Shown here: piece after piece, positions 6,901-12,301 of the stretch
Layout of the letters: each line of letters opens with the position of its first letter
Numbering within the stretch: the stretch's first letter is position 1
DNA from: an uncultured Dialister sp.
Lineage (GTDB): Bacteria > Bacillota > Negativicutes > Veillonellales > Dialisteraceae
Length of the DNA: 12,670 nt
Direction of reading: 5' to 3'
Assembly (NCBI RefSeq): GCF_900765565.1
Contig: NZ_CAAFRZ010000246.1
Location: 1 to 12,670, forward strand
The notes under the pieces: generated by a model
What the model was told of the DNA's origin: nothing
Databases searched by the model: none
What the model saw: the letters and a program-made list of their open reading frames with translations, nothing else
Made by a program: the position numbers and the translations under genes

Positions 6901-8465
6901 TGGAAATAGTCATAGAGGAGACGGGGCCGCTCGGAGAGCACGGGGAGCGGCGAATCCATGCCCATGGCTCCCACCGGGTCTTTCCCCGTGTCCGCCATGG
7001 GGATCATGATATCCCGCATATCTTCCTGGGTATAGCCGAAGGCCTTCTGCTCTTCCAGGAGCCTTTCCGCCGTCTTCTCTTCCCCCTTTTCCTTCGGCAG
7101 GTCCGAAAGGTCCACCATGTGCTCTTTGCACCACTGGCCGTAGGGATGGGCGGAGGCCATGGCGTGCTTGATTTCTTCGTCCGGCACGATGCGCTGCTGG
7201 GAGGTATCAATGAGGAAAATCTTTCCCGGTTCCAGGCGGCCCTTGGAGAGCACTTCCTTCTGGTCCACGGGGACTGCCCCCACTTCGGAGGACAGGATGA
7301 CCCGGTCGTCCTTCATCACGTAGTACCGGGCGGGGCGGAGGCCATTCCTGTCCAGCATGCCGCCGATGCGGACGCCGTCGCAGAAGCAGATGGCCGCCGG
7401 ACCGTCCCAGGGTTCCATCATGAAATTGTGGTACCGGTAGAAATCCTTTTTCTCCTGGCTCATGGAATCGTCCTTTTCCCAGGGTTCCGGAATCATGACC
7501 ATCATGGCGTGGGCCAGGGAATGGCCTGCCATGTGGAGGTACTCGAGGCAGTTATCAAACATGGCGGAGTCGCTGCCGGTGTCATCCACCACCGGGAATA
7601 CCTTCGACAGTTCCGGGTAGTCCGATGGCCGGGACTTGCTCTCCCGGGCGTTCAGCCAGTTGATATTGCCCCGGATGGTGTTGATTTCCCCGTTATGCAC
7701 GATGTACCGGTTCGGATGGGCCCTGGCCCAGCTGGGGAAGGTATTCGTGCTGAACCGGGAATGGACGAGGGCCATGGCGGTCTTGTAATCCAGGTCCGAC
7801 AGGTCCAGGTAGAAATGGCGCATCTGGTCGCTGGTGAGCATGCCCTTGTACACGATGGTCCGGGAGGACAGGCTGGCGATGTAGAAGTCCGTGCCCATGC
7901 CGGCGGAGAGGGGGATGATTTTCTTTTCCGCCAGCCGCCGGATGATGTAGAGCTTCCGCTCAAAATCCATAGGGTCACTGATGGCAGGGTCCTTCCCAAT
8001 GAAGACCTGCAGGAAATGGGGGCGGATCCGCTTCGCCTCTTCCCCGATGAGGCTTTCGTCGATGGGGACCTCCCGCCAGCCAAGGACCGTCTGCCCCTCT
8101 TCCTTCACGATTTCCTCGAAAATCCGCTTCTGCTCTTCCCGGAAATTCTCGTAGCGGTGGGCAAAGATCATGCCTACCCCGTACTCCCCTTCCGGAGGCA
8201 GGTGGAATCCCAGGACCTCGCACTCCCGCTGGAAAAATTCGTGGGGAATCTGGGTGAGGATGCCGGCGCCGTCACCGCTCTTCCGGTCCGCCCCCTCGCC
8301 GCCCCGGTGCTTCAGGTTTTCCAGGATTTTCAGGGCATCGTCCACGATGCCGTAGGACCGGTGCCCTTTGATATTCGCCACGAATCCGATGCCGCAGGCA
8401 TCATGCTCATTTCTCGGGTCATAAAGACCCTGTGCTTCCGGTAAATCTCTCCATACTTTTCCCAT
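3918..8465 (-). CDS. gltB: Glutamate synthase, large (alpha) subunit
   Basis: The enzyme makes two glutamates from glutamine and 2-oxoglutarate in the cytoplasm, with FMN and a 3Fe-4S cluster. The 1515 residues fit the family (about 1480-1520). A propeptide of 23 residues precedes C24 (HDACGIGFVANIKG), the expected mature N-terminal nucleophile of the class II glutaminase domain. A central domain follows. The FMN/synthase domain (about 830-1200) holds GAMSYGALSKEAHE near 878. Cluster ligands C1125, C1131 and C1136 have C-x5-C-x4-C spacing. The C-terminal glycine-rich GXGXG beta-helix domain (about 1270-1460) closes the protein. The start at 8465 is chosen because GGGAGG lies 9 bases upstream; an in-frame ATG at 8507 falls inside the leader hairpin. 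No gltD is adjacent, so the electron-donor partner (NADPH-type GltD or ferredoxin) cannot be told. No frameshift is seen. Confidence 0.97.
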   Translation of the reverse strand: MGKVWRDLPEAQGLYDPRNEHDACGIGFVANIKGHRSYGIVDDALKILENLKHRGGEGADRKSGDGAGILTQIPHEFFQRECEVLGFHLPPEGEYGVGMIFAHRYENFREEQKRIFEEIVKEEGQTVLGWREVPIDESLIGEEAKRIRPHFLQVFIGKDPAISDPMDFERKLYIIRRLAEKKIIPLSAGMGTDFYIASLSSRTIVYKGMLTSDQMRHFYLDLSDLDYKTAMALVHSRFSTNTFPSWARAHPNRYIVHNGEINTIRGNINWLNARESKSRPSDYPELSKVFPVVDDTGSDSAMFDNCLEYLHMAGHSLAHAMMVMIPEPWEKDDSMSQEKKDFYRYHNFMMEPWDGPAAICFCDGVRIGGMLDRNGLRPARYYVMKDDRVILSSEVGAVPVDQKEVLSKGRLEPGKIFLIDTSQQRIVPDEEIKHAMASAHPYGQWCKEHMVDLSDLPKEKGEEKTAERLLEEQKAFGYTQEDMRDIMIPMADTGKDPVGAMGMDSPLPVLSERPRLLYDYFQQNFAQVTNPPIDAIREKIVTSATVYVGNMANIMDPDEKGTAALSMDRPLLTNEEMAAVKHLRDPRIRPVVLSLLYPAEGKGEMEKALDHLFDEALKAVKEGHNILILSDRGVDRDHEAIPALLASAGLHNFLIREKVRPDVGIILESGEPREVHHFCTLIGYGVTAINPYLALDTVSDLAEKGRLGKKNAEEARESYLTAAVNGILSVMSKMGISTVKSYHGAQIFEAIGIGKEVADTYFGHTTSPVGGIGLPEIEEENRRRHEEAYGPKKGLFSGDVFKYRRNGDEPHILTAEAIRLLQQACRTGSYELYKVYAKKVNEPLIRLRDLLDFTSPAGSSIPIEEVETVDSIIHHFRTGAMSYGALSKEAHECIAEAMNSLGSRSNTGEGGEDDERFAPRPDGSSVNDEIKQVSTARFGVTGNYLVHAKEIQIKCAQGAKPGEGGHLPGSKVDPAIARTRRSTPGVSLISPPPHHDVYSIEDLAELVFDLKNANRKAEINVKLTAGSGIGTIAAGVVKAKADGITISGYDGGTGASPRTSMRHAGLPWEVGLSEVQQVLLMNRLRDRVHLEVDGKLLTGRDVAIAALLGAEQFSFCTGPLIAIGCQMFRVCNKNTCPFGICTQDEKLRKRFTGKPEYVVNFMRFVAEDLREIMAHLGFHTLEDMVGRSDRLKQKGLTGNPKADTLNLDALLYRPYTDSTVGHHFRVPQDHDIEKTLDMAKLVRMCKPALEEKKPVRAKLFIKNTNRVTGTVVGSEISRRYGEEGLPEDTIRLSFVGSAGQSFGAFIPRGLTLTLEGDANDYTGKGLSGGKIIIYPPKEASFAAEDNVIIGNVAFFGATGGKAFVSGRAGERFCVRNSGATVVVEGVGNHGLEYMTGGKVVILGKTGKNLAAGMSGGTAYVVDLDEGLLNKEMVHALPLEDPKETEEVKQLIEEHYICTRSERAEEILAQWNRFLPRITKVIPRDYEAMEARIHELMKKGTTREEAEKEAFEEKFK

Positions 8466-8480
8466 ACTCCAACGCCTCCC

Positions 8481-8534
8481 GAAAGAAAAAGCCGGACAGG
8501 CAGTCAAAAAAAGACTGTCTGTCCGGCATCGGAC
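8481..8534 (-). promoter_or_regulatory. Putative attenuator in the gltB leader
   Basis: On the minus strand, 15-nt arms (8513-8527 and 8491-8505; one A/C mismatch) enclose a loop of seven T and are followed by TTTTTCTTTC. This is an intrinsic terminator located between promoter and ribosome site. A smaller hairpin with arms at 8530-8534 and 8521-8525 (GTCCG/CGGAC, 4-base loop) would use bases of the terminator's 5' arm, so the two are mutually exclusive. The effector is unknown. Confidence 0.7.
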
Positions 8535-8554
8535 TTTCTGTAGTTGTGAGATTT

Positions 8555-8563
8555 ATTATAGCA
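8555..8563 (-). promoter_or_regulatory. Extended -10 promoter of gltB
   Basis: On the minus strand TGC TATAAT gives a perfect extended -10 element, and no convincing -35 box is seen. The predicted start is near 8548, which leaves a leader of about 80 nt containing the hairpin at 8491-8527 and the ribosome site GGGAGG at 8475-8480. Confidence 0.75.
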
Positions 8564-8591
8564 CTGCAGTGAGGAAAAGGATAGATGGATT

Positions 8592-8743
8592 TTGGGAGGA
8601 ATTGGGAAAGTGGAGAGATCTAGGTCGAGGCCGAGATCGAGGGGGATAGGGCCGAAGGCCCGGATGTTATGTGACGGAGCTCCCGTGCGAACGGATGGGG
8701 GATTCCAGTGGCTAACTTCTATCGGCCAGGAAAGCTCGTCAGC
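8592..8743 (+). repeat. Hexamer tract and degenerate beta-like fragment
   Basis: Gene-free. Bases 8617-8645 hold TCGA-rich 6-bp units like 1750-1781. GTGCGAACGGATGGGGGATTC and CCAGGAAAGCTCGTC resemble beta parts but lack a clear heptamer set. Hairpin GGGCC GAAG GCCC is at 8648-8661. No open frame with a ribosome site is supported. Confidence 0.5.
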
Positions 8744-8848
8744 CGCTATGCGGCAACCCACCCACCGCAAGCGGTCCCCCCTCCCTTGCGAGCAAGGGAG
8801 GGCTAACTTTTGCGGCAAAGCCGCGGGACCTCAACTCTCAACTCTTTC
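8744..8848 (+). repeat. 90-bp hairpin module plus CTCAACT array, copy 2
   Basis: This near copy of 3801-3890 differs at four positions, three of them in loops or linkers. Two CTCAACT units (8830-8843) and a T-rich tail follow. The hairpin with arms CCCTCCCTTGC/GCAAGGGAGGG is fully conserved. Confidence 0.85.
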
Positions 8849-8869
8849 TTTTTGCCTTGCGCGAATCAG

Positions 8870-9110
8870 TAGCTGGTATCTAGTGGCTAGTGGCTGGGTG
8901 GACAGCCGCTTCGCGGCCAATGCACCCCTTCAGTCGCCTGACGGCGCCACCTCACCCTACGGGAAAGCGACTCACGATGATTTGAGCGTCGCTTCGCTCC
9001 TCCGCTACAGCTGTCACCGACTCACGACAATTTGCGCGTCGCTACACTCTTTCAAATTGTGTTCGCTGGTGCAACTCATGTTCGCTGCCACCCCGGAGGG
9101 GGAGCCGAGA
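8870..9110 (+). repeat. Repeat module gamma, copy 2, with internal duplication
   Basis: Begins with four TRGCTRG-type heptamers (8870-8897: TAGCTGG, TATCTAG, TGGCTAG, TGGCTGG). Hairpin-rich blocks like those at 335-420 follow. The segment starting CGACTCAC occurs twice in tandem (from 8968 and from 9018). The second holds an inverted repeat, ACAATTTG (9027-9034) with CAAATTGT (9053-9060), equivalent to the one in copy 1 with a swapped base pair. It ends in CCCCGGAGGGGG and GAGCCGAGA. Confidence 0.75.
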
Positions 9111-9117
9111 TATTTAC

Positions 9118-9193
9118 CTGCGGCGCAGCCGCTGGACCTCAACTCTCAACTCTCAACTCTCAAATCTCAATTCTGCCTTTTAAGCCTTGAGCT
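9118..9193 (+). repeat. Alpha module with five CTCAAYT heptamers, then TTGAGCC units
   Basis: A mini-hairpin (GCGGCGCAGCCGC) and GGACCTCAA are followed by CTCAACT three times, CTCAAAT and CTCAATT (9138-9172). A short linker then leads to TTAAGCC and TTGAGCT (9180-9193), the start of the beta approach region. Two different heptamer families are therefore placed almost back to back. Confidence 0.75.
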
Positions 9194-9242
9194 GGACAGG
9201 CCCTGTGGGCCCGGTGATGGATGAGTAAGTAAGCGGCTGAAT

Positions 9243-9420
9243 GTACAGGGGCTTCCAGCTGCCAGCTGTTAGCCGTCAGGAAAGCTCGTCCGCCTGCGGC
9301 GTTTCCGTCACCATCTCTCAGTCCCGTGGACAGCTCTCTTCTGGGAAGAGAGCCTCCTGCAGAGTCATTTGCACGTTTTTGGGTCAGAGTCATTAGGATT
9401 CCAACGGCGGCGGAGCCGCT
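9243..9420 (+). repeat. Repeat module beta, copy 2 (178 bp, uninterrupted)
   Basis: Same length and order as 3509-3686. Heptamers are CCAGCTG, CCAGCTG, TTAGCCG (9255-9275). The 9-bp hairpin GCTCTCTTC TGG GAAGAGAGC and the terminal GCGGC GGA GCCGC hairpin are identical to copy 1. Most differences lie in the heptamers and linkers. Confidence 0.85.
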
Positions 9421-9465
9421 GATAGCAGACACCTCGACACAGTTGACTCCATCCGAATAAAGCGT

Positions 9466-9540
9466 CCCCCCTTGGAGAAGGGGGGCGGCCAAAGGCCGGG
9501 GGATGGATCCGCCTCGCAGAGGCGGGTTCTGCGAAGCAGA
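9466..9540 (+). repeat. Four consecutive perfect hairpins
   Basis: Within 75 bp there are CCCCCCTT/AAGGGGGG (9466-9485), CGGCC/GGCCG (9486-9498), CCGCCTC/GAGGCGG (9509-9525) and TCTGC/GCAGA (9528-9540), all with loops of 3-4 bases. No coding signal and no U-tract follow. Confidence 0.7.
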
Positions 9541-9589
9541 CTCCCACCAGGCCGCGGCACTTGGGTTGCTGGGCAGCGTGTGAGCGGGC

Positions 9590-9769
9590 GGGGGCTTCCA
9601 GCTGCCAGCGGCCAACTTTCAGGAAAGCTGGTCCGCCGCTTCGCGGCAAATGCACCCCTCTGTCAGCTTCGCTGACATCTCACCCTACGGGAAAGCAACT
9701 CATATTCGCTGCCACCCCGGAGAGGGAGCCAGGATTAGCGGCGAAGCCGTTAGACCTCAACTCTCAACT
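9590..9769 (+). repeat. Fused beta core, shortened gamma (copy 3) and alpha module
   Basis: GGGGCTT is followed by CCAGCTG, CCAGCGG, CCAACTT and TCAGGAAAGCTGGT (beta core). A gamma segment (9632-9734) follows that lacks the inverted-repeat part: GGGAAAGCAACTCA passes straight to TTCGCTGCCACCCCGG. An alpha part with two CTCAACT units (9756-9769) closes the block. Confidence 0.7.
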
Positions 9770-9780
9770 CTTCCTTGGCC

Positions 9781-9882
9781 CCGTCATAGTCAAATATCCG
9801 GGAGATCTCTCGACTCCTCGAAGCTGTAGCGATTCTTGCCTGTAGAGTCAATTAGCATGTTCACACCGCTCGAGATGACGAG
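9781..9882 (+). repeat. Repeat module delta, copy 2 (102 bp)
   Basis: Equal in length to 1865-1966 and sharing both ends and the central blocks, with substitutions between them. As in copy 1, it follows a CTCAACT stretch. The MITE with its TTAA duplication begins directly at its right end. Confidence 0.75.
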
Positions 9883-9886
9883 TTAA

Positions 9887-10127
9887 GGAAGCACTGATTA
9901 AATCGTTGTCAGATTCCATTCTTGGATTTTTATGCAATGCGAGGAATAACTCGACGCGAATAGCGAGCTATTTAAGGCAGTAGTCCTGCATAGGACTACT
10001 GAGCCAAGGTAAGTTGGCGCTTTCTCTGCACATAAAAGCACCTTCCTTTTATCCTTGGCCAGATTATGACGAAGCAGTGCATAAAAATCCTTATGAAATC
10101 TGACTCTGCGAATTAATCAGCGCTTCC
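9887..10127. mobile_element. IS5-like MITE, 241 bp, with TTAA target duplication
   Basis: Imperfect terminal inverted repeats of about 54 bp (9887-9940 and 10074-10127) start with GGAAGC and share CTGATTAA, TCAGATT and GGATTTTTATGCA. TTAA directly flanks both ends (9883-9886 and 10128-10131), fitting the YTAR target rule of IS5-type elements as I recall it. There is no transposase or other gene inside, so it would be mobilised in trans. The interior is occupied by the two-hairpin element at 9978-10061. Confidence 0.8.
9978..10061 (+). repeat. Two-hairpin element, copy A (inside the MITE)
   Basis: Hairpin 1 is CAGTAGTCCT GCAT AGGACTACTG (9978-10001). Hairpin 2 has an outer stem GCCAAGG (10003-10009) with CCTTGGC (10053-10059) and an inner stem GGCGCTTT with AAAGCACC. 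Compared with the copies at 12380-12464 and 12588-12670, arm sequences differ but pairing is kept. The function is unknown; it could be a structured RNA or a palindromic DNA element of REP type. Confidence 0.85.
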
Positions 10128-10167
10128 TTAAGTTTTGAGGACAATAATGCGAGAACCAGCTGGTTAG

Positions 10168-10215
10168 TCTGATATCTGACGGTCTGACGTCTGACTGTCT
10201 GATCGTCTGCCGTCT
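10168..10215 (+). repeat. TCTG-led 7/8-bp degenerate tandem array
   Basis: Six units begin with TCTG: TCTGATA, TCTGACGG, TCTGACG, TCTGACTG, TCTGATCG, TCTGCCG. They end at TCTC. The array lies in the gap between the MITE and the promoter of the next gene, which otherwise holds a CTGCGAAGCAG hairpin (10221-10231) and a degenerate CTCAACT stretch. Confidence 0.65.
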
Positions 10216-10306
10216 CTTTCGCTGCGAAGCAGCCGGCCGCCCCGCTGCTTGCCACAAGTTACTTCGCTTCTCCAGGGCCTCAGCATTCTCTCCTCAACTC
10301 TTTTTT

Positions 10307-10315
10307 TGATATAAT
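10307..10315 (+). promoter_or_regulatory. Extended -10 promoter of the two-gene operon
   Basis: TGA TATAAT is an extended -10 element 52 bp before the ATG at 10367. No clear -35 box is present at the right spacing. The bases just before it (CCTCAACTCTTTTTTTGA) look like the tail of an alpha repeat module. Confidence 0.7.
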
Positions 10316-10366
10316 GAATAAAAATCACCACCGCAATCATACTTACCCAAAGAAAGGACGGATTCC

Positions 10367-11203
10367 ATGAATAATACCGAAATTGACAGCATGCTGGACG
10401 CCCTATCGTTCCATCATGAAGAAGGTTTATATTTCCTGCAGCAGTCCCTGCTCGAATCAAAGGTAATCCAATCGGAAGATTTCGACAATTTCTGCGATGA
10501 ATGTGAAGATTATACAGAAGGTATACTGACCGGCGGCTTTGTAGATGTGCCAGCCATGCTTAATGAATGGAAGCCGGCCCTGGGGAAGCTCCCTCTTTTC
10601 CAGGCCATGGAGGCCTATGCCAAAAATGAAGATTCCCTGAAACTGATTGCCAAGCTGGTTTCCATTTCCAAGAAAGCAGAGTCAGCGTTGAAAAAGAAAA
10701 AAGGCCTCTCCCCAGACAGCCCCGAAATCATTGATTTCCACAATCTCCTTCTCCTGATTGCCCTGGATGCGGCAAATGCGGGGCTCCTCCTCAAATCCCG
10801 GGAAGCCGTATGGCGTATCCTGGCAGGGAATTCCAAAGATGTTCGAGCTTTGAACTGGGCTGCTCTCCTTGCCGCTCTCCTGGAAAATGAAGAGGATATG
10901 AAAAAACTTCTGGCTTTCGGATCCCAGAGTCCTTTACTTTCTCTCTTTGCCTCCCTCCTGTATTTTAAGAAAGGAAAAATGGACGAAGCCGCAGGCCAAC
11001 TGGACTCCCTGAAGGATGACCCCGACTTTGCCAATATATTTGAGGATTTGGGAAAGGGACTGCCACCGGAGACATATGATGAAGTGTCTGACTTCCTATC
11101 GCCGGACGCCCTGTATAACACCTATTATCCCTATCTTGTCAATGAAAAGGAATTCTTCAAATGGGCTGCCAGGACAGTCCGGAAAGGAGCAAAGAAATCA
11201 TGA
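10367..11203 (+). CDS. Helical-repeat protein of unknown function (first gene of pair)
   Basis: The protein has 278 residues, not recognised as a named family. It appears wholly alpha-helical, cytoplasmic and acidic at the N-terminus, with no signal peptide or membrane span. Leucine- and alanine-rich segments at residues 125-205 look like TPR-type helical repeats. Residues 155-228 and 248-272 line up with residues 190-266 and 302-327 of the next gene product (shared LLYFKKGK/LLYFRLGK and YLV-x(5)-FFKWA/YLV-x(3)-FFQWA), so the two are probably old paralogues. The start is supported by AAAGGA 8 bases upstream and the promoter at 10307-10315. The stop overlaps the next start by ATGA. It appears less GC-rich than gltB and aroB. 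The protein may act with its neighbour as a pair; that is inference. Confidence 0.85.
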   Translation: MNNTEIDSMLDALSFHHEEGLYFLQQSLLESKVIQSEDFDNFCDECEDYTEGILTGGFVDVPAMLNEWKPALGKLPLFQAMEAYAKNEDSLKLIAKLVSISKKAESALKKKKGLSPDSPEIIDFHNLLLLIALDAANAGLLLKSREAVWRILAGNSKDVRALNWAALLAALLENEEDMKKLLAFGSQSPLLSLFASLLYFKKGKMDEAAGQLDSLKDDPDFANIFEDLGKGLPPETYDEVSDFLSPDALYNTYYPYLVNEKEFFKWAARTVRKGAKKS

Positions 11204-12186
11204 GAATGCCGTCCATGCCTTTTCAGATAGTTCATCCCAATAAATACCTGCTCCCCGATGCCTTTGAACTTGCGCGGGACGCCTCTACCCGGCTCATGCA
11301 GGAAAAGGTCCAGAAGCAGCTGGATGCAGGGATTTCCATGGATGAAATCAATGCTTCCATCATGGGCAAAACCATGATGCCGGTCAATCCGGATGATATA
11401 ACCCCGGAAACTGCAGAAAGTGCCCTGGATTTCCTTATCCTGTCTGCCAAGTCAGAAAAACAGAGGGAAAGACTGGACTACGCAAAGAAAGCCCTTGCCC
11501 TGGATCCGGAAAGCCTGGATGCCGCCCTCGCCGTCATCCTTCTGGGTACCCGGGACCTCATTTCCATGAAAAAAAAGCTGGAAACCCTCATGGAAAAGGG
11601 AAAAGCCCAGATGGAGCAGCAGGGGCTCATGGATGCCAAAGGGCAATTCTGGCAGCAGTTTGAGACCCGTCCCTTCATCCGTGTCCTCCGTGCCCACTTC
11701 ACCGTACTCCAGCTTCTGGGACAGTATCGGAATGCCCTGGCCGCAGGTTGGGAAATCATCTCTTACAATAAAGGGGATAACCTCGGCGTCCGCTATGACA
11801 TGATGGCCATGGCTGCCTGGCTTCTGGACCCGGATACAGCCCTTACTCTCATGGCCCGCTACCAGGAAGAAGATGCCATGATGCTCCTGCCCCTGGCACT
11901 TCTCTATTTCCGTTTGGGAAAAGGAAAGGACTCCCTTCGCATTCTCCATACGCTATACGCTTCCAATCCCAGCCTTTTCAATGTCCTGGATGACCTGTTA
12001 GATGGAGGTGCCATGGAGGAAGCCTGCCGCCAGGACCGGCTGCCCCTTAACGCCTATCATTACACCGCCTTCGAAGATTCGGAAGTCTTCTTTGCCGTAC
12101 ACGATAACCTTTTCCTCTACCTCGTCTCCGGCACCTTCTTCCAATGGGCTTTGGATAATGCTAAAAAAATCATCCGCGGAGCATAG
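11200..12186 (+). CDS. TPR/ST7-like helical protein of unknown function (second gene of pair)
   Basis: The protein has 328 residues. Residues 85-115 (KSEKQRERLDYAKKALALDPESLDAA) have the form of a TPR unit. Residues 160-266 follow a pattern I associate from memory with ST7-like TPR proteins: an N-x-GDN-x-GVRY segment near 190-199, a YQEEDA turn near 221, then LALLYFRLGKGKDSLRIL and NPSLF. The C-terminal part matches the upstream gene product. No secretion signal is visible. The start at 11200 overlaps the upstream stop (ATGA), and AAAGGAG lies 10 bases before it; an in-frame ATG at 11161 lies within the upstream gene and is less likely. Translational coupling is likely. No clear intrinsic terminator follows; a hairpin ATCCGC/GCGGAT at 12171-12197 has no U-tract. 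Function unknown, perhaps protein-protein scaffolding. Confidence 0.87.
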   Translation: MRMPSMPFQIVHPNKYLLPDAFELARDASTRLMQEKVQKQLDAGISMDEINASIMGKTMMPVNPDDITPETAESALDFLILSAKSEKQRERLDYAKKALALDPESLDAALAVILLGTRDLISMKKKLETLMEKGKAQMEQQGLMDAKGQFWQQFETRPFIRVLRAHFTVLQLLGQYRNALAAGWEIISYNKGDNLGVRYDMMAMAAWLLDPDTALTLMARYQEEDAMMLLPLALLYFRLGKGKDSLRILHTLYASNPSLFNVLDDLLDGGAMEEACRQDRLPLNAYHYTAFEDSEVFFAVHDNLFLYLVSGTFFQWALDNAKKIIRGA

Positions 12187-12301
12187 AAAGCTGCGGATGG
12201 GTAGTTGGGCATGCGTGTGAACGTATGGGGCATTGAGCCTTGAGCCTTGAGCTGGACAGCCGCTTTGCGGCGGGTGTCCTGTGGCTGAGCGCCGTGCGAA
12301 C
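12187..12301 (+). repeat. TTGAGCC heptamers and approach region of beta copy 3
   Basis: Gene-free. GTGAACGTATGGGGCA is followed by three 7-bp units (12234-12254: TTGAGCC, TTGAGCC, TTGAGCT) and GGACAG. A hairpin CCGCTTTGCGG comes next, then GTGCGAACGGGC leading into the beta module. The parts match those preceding the other two beta copies, though in altered order. Confidence 0.6.

Noticed and set aside
3867..8444. Two very long plus-strand open frames (3867-5768 and 5793-8444) opposite gltB
   Set aside because: They lie wholly within, or overlap, the gltB gene on the other strand, have no ribosome site and give low-complexity His/Gly/Val-rich proteins, as expected from the third-base bias of a GC-rich gene.
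8466..8507. Upstream in-frame ATG start for gltB
   Set aside because: It falls inside the leader hairpin; the ATG at 8465 has GGGAGG at good spacing and gives a normal 23-residue propeptide.
8466..8529. Possible phenylalanine-rich leader peptide on the minus strand starting at ATG 8529
   Set aside because: The ATG lies in the attenuator hairpin and has only a weak upstream purine stretch. The frame runs on past the gltB start, so I could not support it as a real leader peptide.
8592..9224. Plus-strand 210-residue frame in the repeat region
   Set aside because: Its translation is made of repeat modules (heptamers and hairpins), with no ribosome site.
9160..9655. Two minus-strand frames of about 100-150 residues across beta copy 2
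   Set aside because: Same reason: repeat-derived composition and no start signal; the equivalent frames in the other beta copies are not kept.
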